Shown here piece after piece: positions 59,965-64,000 of a DNA stretch of 64,000 nt. The stretch is from CBDBZL01 sp965213545 (GTDB lineage Bacteria > Pseudomonadota > Alphaproteobacteria > Sphingomonadales > Sphingomonadaceae). The notes below the pieces were generated by a model. It worked only from the letters and a program-made list of their open reading frames with translations, was not told the origin of the DNA and searched no databases. Position 1 is the first letter of the stretch. Every line of letters starts with the position of its first letter. Location: assembly GCA_965213545.1 (NCBI GenBank), contig CBDBZL010000001.1, positions 248,001 through 312,000 of the forward strand, read 5' to 3'. Both the position numbers and the translations under genes were made by a program.

Positions 59965-60558
59965 CTAGGGCGTCACCCAGCGCGCGTCGGACCTGGTGAT
60001 GATGGCGCGGCGGTGGCCCTCATGCGCCAGGTGGAGCCAGTCCACCTCGATCAGCTCGATGATCAGCACGGCGAAATTGGGCCGCGCCGGTGCGACCTGC
60101 TCGGCGCTGGGCTCGATCCCCTCGGCCCAATCGGGCAACCCCGAGGCCGGGCCCGTTGCCGTTACTCCGGGTCCTTCGCCGAGATAGCATCGCCGCGCCA
60201 GGTTGCTCGCCTTATCCCAGGCCTCGTCCGCCACCGGACCTTCCTGTTCGGTCCGCGCAACTCCGCGACAGCGCAGCTGGATCTTGGCGGGCTGGTCGTA
60301 GAACAACACGCCGACCCGCGGGTCGGCCACGATCGCCTCGCATTTGGGTGCGCGCGAATCGGTGTTGAGCGCCAATTCCCATCGCTCAGCATGGAACGCG
60401 CGCAGCACCATGATCCGGATGGCGGCGTCGGCGGTGGCGATAGAAGGCAAATGCATAGGCGAGCGCCGATTGCGAACGCCGCGCCGCAGACGGCAGGCAA
60501 TGTCAGCGCGCACCTGGTCGAGCGTTTCGATCACGGGGCGCAGACTGGGGCTTTGCAC
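59965..60558 (-). CDS. FMN-binding pyridoxamine-phosphate-oxidase-like protein (Alr4036 type)
   Basis: A 197-aa protein of the split-barrel flavin fold: IMVLRAFHAERWELALNTDS, RAPKCEAIVADPRVGVLFYD, QPAKIQLRCRGVARTEQEG, and C-terminal FAVLIIELIEVDWLHLAHEG. This is the Alr4036/Pyridox_oxase_2-like form rather than true PdxH. The GTG start at 60558 was chosen because no ATG suits the domain start; the open frame further upstream is antisense to the next gene. Substrate unknown. Convergent with ettA. Confidence 0.82.
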   Translation of the reverse strand: MQSPSLRPVIETLDQVRADIACRLRRGVRNRRSPMHLPSIATADAAIRIMVLRAFHAERWELALNTDSRAPKCEAIVADPRVGVLFYDQPAKIQLRCRGVARTEQEGPVADEAWDKASNLARRCYLGEGPGVTATGPASGLPDWAEGIEPSAEQVAPARPNFAVLIIELIEVDWLHLAHEGHRRAIITRSDARWVTP

Positions 60559-60681
60559 CCTGCCCCGCAAGCCGGGCGATATTCCGTTCAGGATCGACGT
60601 TGGTTCACTTAACGGAAATCCTGCTTCGATTACCAGGACGCCGCGGCTCGATGATCGTGCCGGCTTGGCAAGGAAGGTGAC

Positions 60682-61863
60682 ATGATGCGTCTGGCTGGAC
60701 TGCTGCGCAAGAGCGGAGGCGTTGCCCTGGGTCTGATAATGACCGCCTGGAGCGCCCCGCAAGCCGCTGCGCAAGCAGAGCGCATGATGGTCGACCCCGA
60801 CCAGATCGAAAGCCGCGAGGCGGGCCAGAACCGGCGTAGCCATGCGCGTGAGGCGAACGAGAGCTATGCCGGGGCGCGAAGGCAACCCGTCCAGTTCCGC
60901 CAGGCCGAGCGACAGGAGCAGCGTGCGTATCGGGTCGAACGGCAGGCGCAGGCTGCCGACATGCGCGAGGCCCGCCGGGCTGCGCGCGTCGAACCTGCTG
61001 CCCAGCGCGACGTGGTTGTCGACCGGCCGGATGTTCCCGGTGTCCGCGTCGAACGTGGCGGGAACGAGCGAGCCGCCGCTCGCGCAAGGGCGGAAATCGA
61101 GCGCAACGCACGCGCCCATCGAGGCGGGGGTCCCATGCCCGAAGATTGGCACGGACTGCGCACCGAGCAGAACGAGAACAGCCGGCAATGGCGCGACCAG
61201 CGGCGCGAAGCCGCCCGCGAATTGCGCGAGGATCGGCGCGAGTTGCGGGAAGAGCGACGGGAAAACCTGCGCGATGGCGACGATCGGCGCGATGCCTGGC
61301 GGGGGGACCGGCGCGAAACGCGCGAGAACCGCCGCGACTGGCGCGAGGATCGCCGGGACGAGCGCCGTGACTGGCGAGACGAACGACGCGAAGATCGCCG
61401 CGATTGGCGAGATGAGCGACGCCGGGACGAAGCGCGCGAGGACCGCCGCGATTGGCGCGAGGATCGCCGCGAATGGCGACAGGATCGACGCGACTACCAC
61501 GAGAATCGACGCGATTACCGCGAGGCGCAGCGCGATTATCGTGAGCAGCGCCGCTGGGATCGCCGCGCATGGCGCAACGACCGACGCTACGACTGGCATC
61601 GCCATCGCTATGCCAATCGCTCGGTATTTCGCCTGGGGGCTTATTATTCCCCCTACCGCAGCCATGCCTATCGCCGGTTCGGCATAGGCACGCGGATCAG
61701 CTCGCTGTTCTTCGGCTCGCGCTACTGGATCTCCGACCCGTGGCGTTATCGGCTGCCGGCGGTCTACGGGCCCTATCGCTGGGTGCGCTATTATGACGAT
61801 GTGCTTCTGGTCGACACCTATTCGGGCGACGTGGTGGACGTGATCTACGACTTCTTCTGGTAG
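60682..61863 (+). CDS. Arg-rich periplasmic protein with RcnB-like C-terminus
   Basis: A 393-aa protein. The signal peptide (LRKSGGVALGLIMTAWSAPQAAA) is followed by a long Arg/Asp/Glu-rich region. It has many near-repeats of RRDWRDERRED type between about residues 165 and 300. The last 90 residues (YRRFGIGTRISSLFFGSRYW, RLPAVYGPYRWVRYYDDVLL, VDTYSGDVVDVIYDFFW) match the RcnB family, periplasmic proteins tied to metal homeostasis. The extended charged repeat region is unusual compared with about 110-aa E. coli RcnB. Confidence 0.82.
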   Translation: MMRLAGLLRKSGGVALGLIMTAWSAPQAAAQAERMMVDPDQIESREAGQNRRSHAREANESYAGARRQPVQFRQAERQEQRAYRVERQAQAADMREARRAARVEPAAQRDVVVDRPDVPGVRVERGGNERAAARARAEIERNARAHRGGGPMPEDWHGLRTEQNENSRQWRDQRREAARELREDRRELREERRENLRDGDDRRDAWRGDRRETRENRRDWREDRRDERRDWRDERREDRRDWRDERRRDEAREDRRDWREDRREWRQDRRDYHENRRDYREAQRDYREQRRWDRRAWRNDRRYDWHRHRYANRSVFRLGAYYSPYRSHAYRRFGIGTRISSLFFGSRYWISDPWRYRLPAVYGPYRWVRYYDDVLLVDTYSGDVVDVIYDFFW

Positions 61864-61926
61864 TATGGCGCAAACGCCCGCCGCGAACCTCTTGCGGCGG
61901 CGGGGCGGGAATGGAATATCGGCGTC

Positions 61927-62604
61927 ATGGCAACCAGCGCGCCCGCCCCGTCCATCGTCGATCAGGCCGGTCTCGAACGGCTTGGCCGCACCGTGCGCGA
62001 GCGCCTGGGTGCCAACCGGGCGGTCTATCGCTTTCCCGAAGAACGGGTGGAATTATGGGCGATGGGCGATTTCCTTGGCATTGAAGAATGCGCCCGGATG
62101 ATTGCGCTGATCGACGATTGCGCGCAGCCTTCCACAGTCTACGACCTCGATTACAATTCGGGCTATCGCACCTCCTATTCGGGCGATGTCGATCATGCCG
62201 ACCCCCTGGTGCGCAAGATCAACCGGAAGATCGACGATCTGCTTGGCATCGAGCCCGGCTGGGGCGAACCGATTCAGGGCCAGCGCTACGCTCCCGGGCA
62301 GGAGTTCCAGCCGCATTGCGACTGGTTCCATTATGATACCAGCTACTGGCGGATCGAAATGCCGCGCGGCGGCCAGCGCAGCTACACCGCGATGATATTC
62401 CTCAACGAGGTCGAGGAAGGCGGCAACACCGAATTTACTGATCTGGGCATGGTTATTACCCCCAAGCCCGGAGCGCTGCTCACCTGGAACAATGCTGATC
62501 CCAAGGGCGTCCCCAACGAGGCAACGATTCATGCTGGCCGACCGGTGGTGCGCGGGGTCAAGTACATCCTGACCAAATGGTACCGCACGAGGCAATGGCC
62601 CTGA
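61927..62604 (+). CDS. 2OG-Fe(II) oxygenase, prolyl-4-hydroxylase-like
   Basis: A 225-aa non-heme iron dioxygenase. The iron ligands are His and Asp in QPHCDWF and the distal His in EATIHAGRPV; a 2-oxoglutarate-binding Lys lies in GVKYILTKWYR. The AMIFLNEVEEGGNTEF strand is typical of the P4H family. Substrate unknown in bacteria. The ATG is at 61927; it ends 3 nt from the end of the convergent lysK. Confidence 0.9.
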   Translation: MATSAPAPSIVDQAGLERLGRTVRERLGANRAVYRFPEERVELWAMGDFLGIEECARMIALIDDCAQPSTVYDLDYNSGYRTSYSGDVDHADPLVRKINRKIDDLLGIEPGWGEPIQGQRYAPGQEFQPHCDWFHYDTSYWRIEMPRGGQRSYTAMIFLNEVEEGGNTEFTDLGMVITPKPGALLTWNNADPKGVPNEATIHAGRPVVRGVKYILTKWYRTRQWP

Positions 62605-62607
62605 GCT

Positions 62608-64000
62608 TCAGATCCGGTTTGCAGGCTCCCGCGTTAGAGCGAGCGCTTCGGCGACCAGGCGGCGGGTGTCCGCGATGCCATAAAGCGCGATGAAGCTGCC
62701 CATCCGCGGACCTTGGTTGGAGCCAAGCAGCGTCTCGTAAAGTGCGCGAAACCAGTCGCGCAAGGTCTCGAACCCCAGCTCCTGGTCCTTGCCGATCTCG
62801 TAGACCAGCGTCTGGATGTCCTCGACCGAGGTATCGGCGGGAAGGCGTGCGAGTTCGGTATCCAGCCGGCCGAGTGCTGCGGCTTCATGCGGTTCGGGTG
62901 CGCGGCGTTGCAATGTGGGTGCGATGAAGTCGCGATTATACGCCAGCGCCTTGCCGACTAGCGTGTCGAGCGCAGGGTTCCTGGCGGGATCGGCATCGGC
63001 AAGGTAATTGCCCAGATACGCCCAGACCTGTTCGCGCGTGGCATTGGCGCCCAGCACACCCACCAGGTTGAGCAGCAGACCATAGGTTACCGGCAGATCA
63101 TCCCCTGCCGCCGACAATTGCCCCTCGGCATTGAGCAGGTGCCACACCGGATTGCCCAATCGCTTGTCGAGCTCCTGCCCGGGGATCGCAGCGCGGAACT
63201 GCCAGTAATCATCCACCGCGCGCGGGATCACGCCGGTGTGGAGCTGCTTGGCGCTCTTGGGATTGGCGAAAATGTAGAACGCGAGACTGTCCTCGCTGCC
63301 ATAGGTCAGCCATTCCTCGATCGTGAGGCCATTGCCCTTCGACTTGGAAATCTTCTCGCCGCGCGCATCCAGGAACAGCTCGTAGATCAACCCCTCGGGC
63401 TTGCGTCCGCCAAGCGCCTCGACGATGCGCCCCGACTGGATCACGCTATCAGTCAGGTCCTTACCGCACATTTCGTAATCGACGCCCAGCTCGCGCCAGC
63501 GCATTGCCCAGTCCACCTTCCATTGCAACTTCGCGCGGCCACCCAGCACGCACTGCTCGACCATGCGTCCGCCGTCCTCAAAGCGCACGACGCCCGCCTC
63601 GGGATCGATCACCTCGACCGGCACCTGGAGGACGACGCCGCTCGTCTCGCTGATCGGCAGGACGGGCGAATAGGTCTGCCGCCGCTCCTCGCGCAAGGTC
63701 GGCAGCATGATATCGAGAATGGCCTGAAAATTGCGCAGCACCGCGCGCAAGCCGTCGTCGAACGCGCCCGAATTGTAGCGGTCGCTCGCGGCGACAAATT
63801 CATATTCGAAGCCGAACCGATCGAGAAACTCGCGCAGCTTGGCGTTGTTATGATGGGCAAAGCTCTGGTGGGTGCCGAACGGATCGGGGATGCGGCTGAG
63901 CGGCTGGCCCAGATGCTCAGCCAGCATCTGAGGCTGCGGAATATTATCGGGAACCTTGCGCAGACCGTCCATATCGTCACTGAAGGCGACCAGCCGGGTC
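62608..64000 (-). CDS. lysK: Lysyl-tRNA synthetase, class I (cut by window edge)
   Basis: Charges tRNA-Lys. The visible 464 codons are the C-terminal part; the frame runs off the right edge (upstream residues TRLVAFSDDMDGLRKVPDN are already conserved internal sequence, so the ATG at 63972 is not the start). The class I KMSKS motif appears as KISKSKGN, and the anticodon-binding helical domain ends the protein. The class I enzyme is usual in alphaproteobacteria and differs from the class II LysS. The N-terminal HIGH region lies outside. Confidence 0.94.
   Translation of the reverse strand, partial: TRLVAFSDDMDGLRKVPDNIPQPQMLAEHLGQPLSRIPDPFGTHQSFAHHNNAKLREFLDRFGFEYEFVAASDRYNSGAFDDGLRAVLRNFQAILDIMLPTLREERRQTYSPVLPISETSGVVLQVPVEVIDPEAGVVRFEDGGRMVEQCVLGGRAKLQWKVDWAMRWRELGVDYEMCGKDLTDSVIQSGRIVEALGGRKPEGLIYELFLDARGEKISKSKGNGLTIEEWLTYGSEDSLAFYIFANPKSAKQLHTGVIPRAVDDYWQFRAAIPGQELDKRLGNPVWHLLNAEGQLSAAGDDLPVTYGLLLNLVGVLGANATREQVWAYLGNYLADADPARNPALDTLVGKALAYNRDFIAPTLQRRAPEPHEAAALGRLDTELARLPADTSVEDIQTLVYEIGKDQELGFETLRDWFRALYETLLGSNQGPRMGSFIALYGIADTRRLVAEALALTREPANRI

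Overview
The window looks like chromosome from an alphaproteobacterium of the order Sphingomonadales, most likely the Erythrobacter group. The signs are: the gene order rpsB-tsf-pyrH-frr-uppS-cdsA-dxr-rseP; a class I lysyl-tRNA synthetase; an NDUFS4-like respiratory accessory subunit; an EcfG-type stress promoter upstream of a DUF3618 cassette; and a LOV-HTH protein very similar to the Erythrobacter litoralis photosensor EL222. Genus-level placement is inference. GC content is high everywhere except in the middle of a genomic island.

Layout. 1-6.3 kb (minus strand): translation factors and isoprenoid/phospholipid/envelope genes, ending in the start of rseP at the left edge. 6.5-9.5 kb: a possible small membrane protein, pssA-psd, tRNA-Tyr and rlmB. 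9.6-16 kb: hup, lon, a decayed TonB-C-like gene, ybaB, dnaX and the SRP RNA gene ffs. 16-24.5 kb: an NDUFS4-like gene, a polyprenyl diphosphate synthase, chorismate mutase, an ABC-F protein, a SIMPL protein, a PepSY/response-regulator/kinase operon, a DUF6456 gene and a HTH regulator. 24.6-32.5 kb: secF-secD-yajC, tRNA-Pro(GGG), a holin-like gene, aroQ, accB-accC, a secreted protein of unknown function and an Lrp-type regulator.

32.9-52.1 kb is a 19.2-kb integrative mobilizable element in the 3' end of tRNA-Pro(TGG). An exact 18-bp copy of the tRNA end marks the far border. It carries a tyrosine integrase, an AlpA-like regulator, a HigBA toxin-antitoxin pair with a palindromic operator, and a tightly coupled six-gene cassette: Dcm methylase, Vsr endonuclease, GHKL ATPase, Z1-type P-loop protein, PD-(D/E)XK protein and AIPR protein. 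A convergent 572-aa gene with a nuclease-like motif follows, then a mobilization module: TraD, TraC, a Q-type oriT-like site, a TraA relaxase-helicase and a DUF6118 protein. No type IV secretion genes are present, so transfer would need a helper.

52.1-64 kb: a lipoprotein gene overlapping a broken RHS-toxin 3' remnant, a thiolase, the three-gene stress cassette, the LOV-HTH regulator, ettA, an FMN-binding oxidase-like protein, an Arg-rich RcnB-like protein, a prolyl-4-hydroxylase-like dioxygenase and the 3' part of lysK running off the right edge.

The most interesting system is the island's MutL/MORC-like modification-defence cassette together with its unrecognised convergent neighbour.
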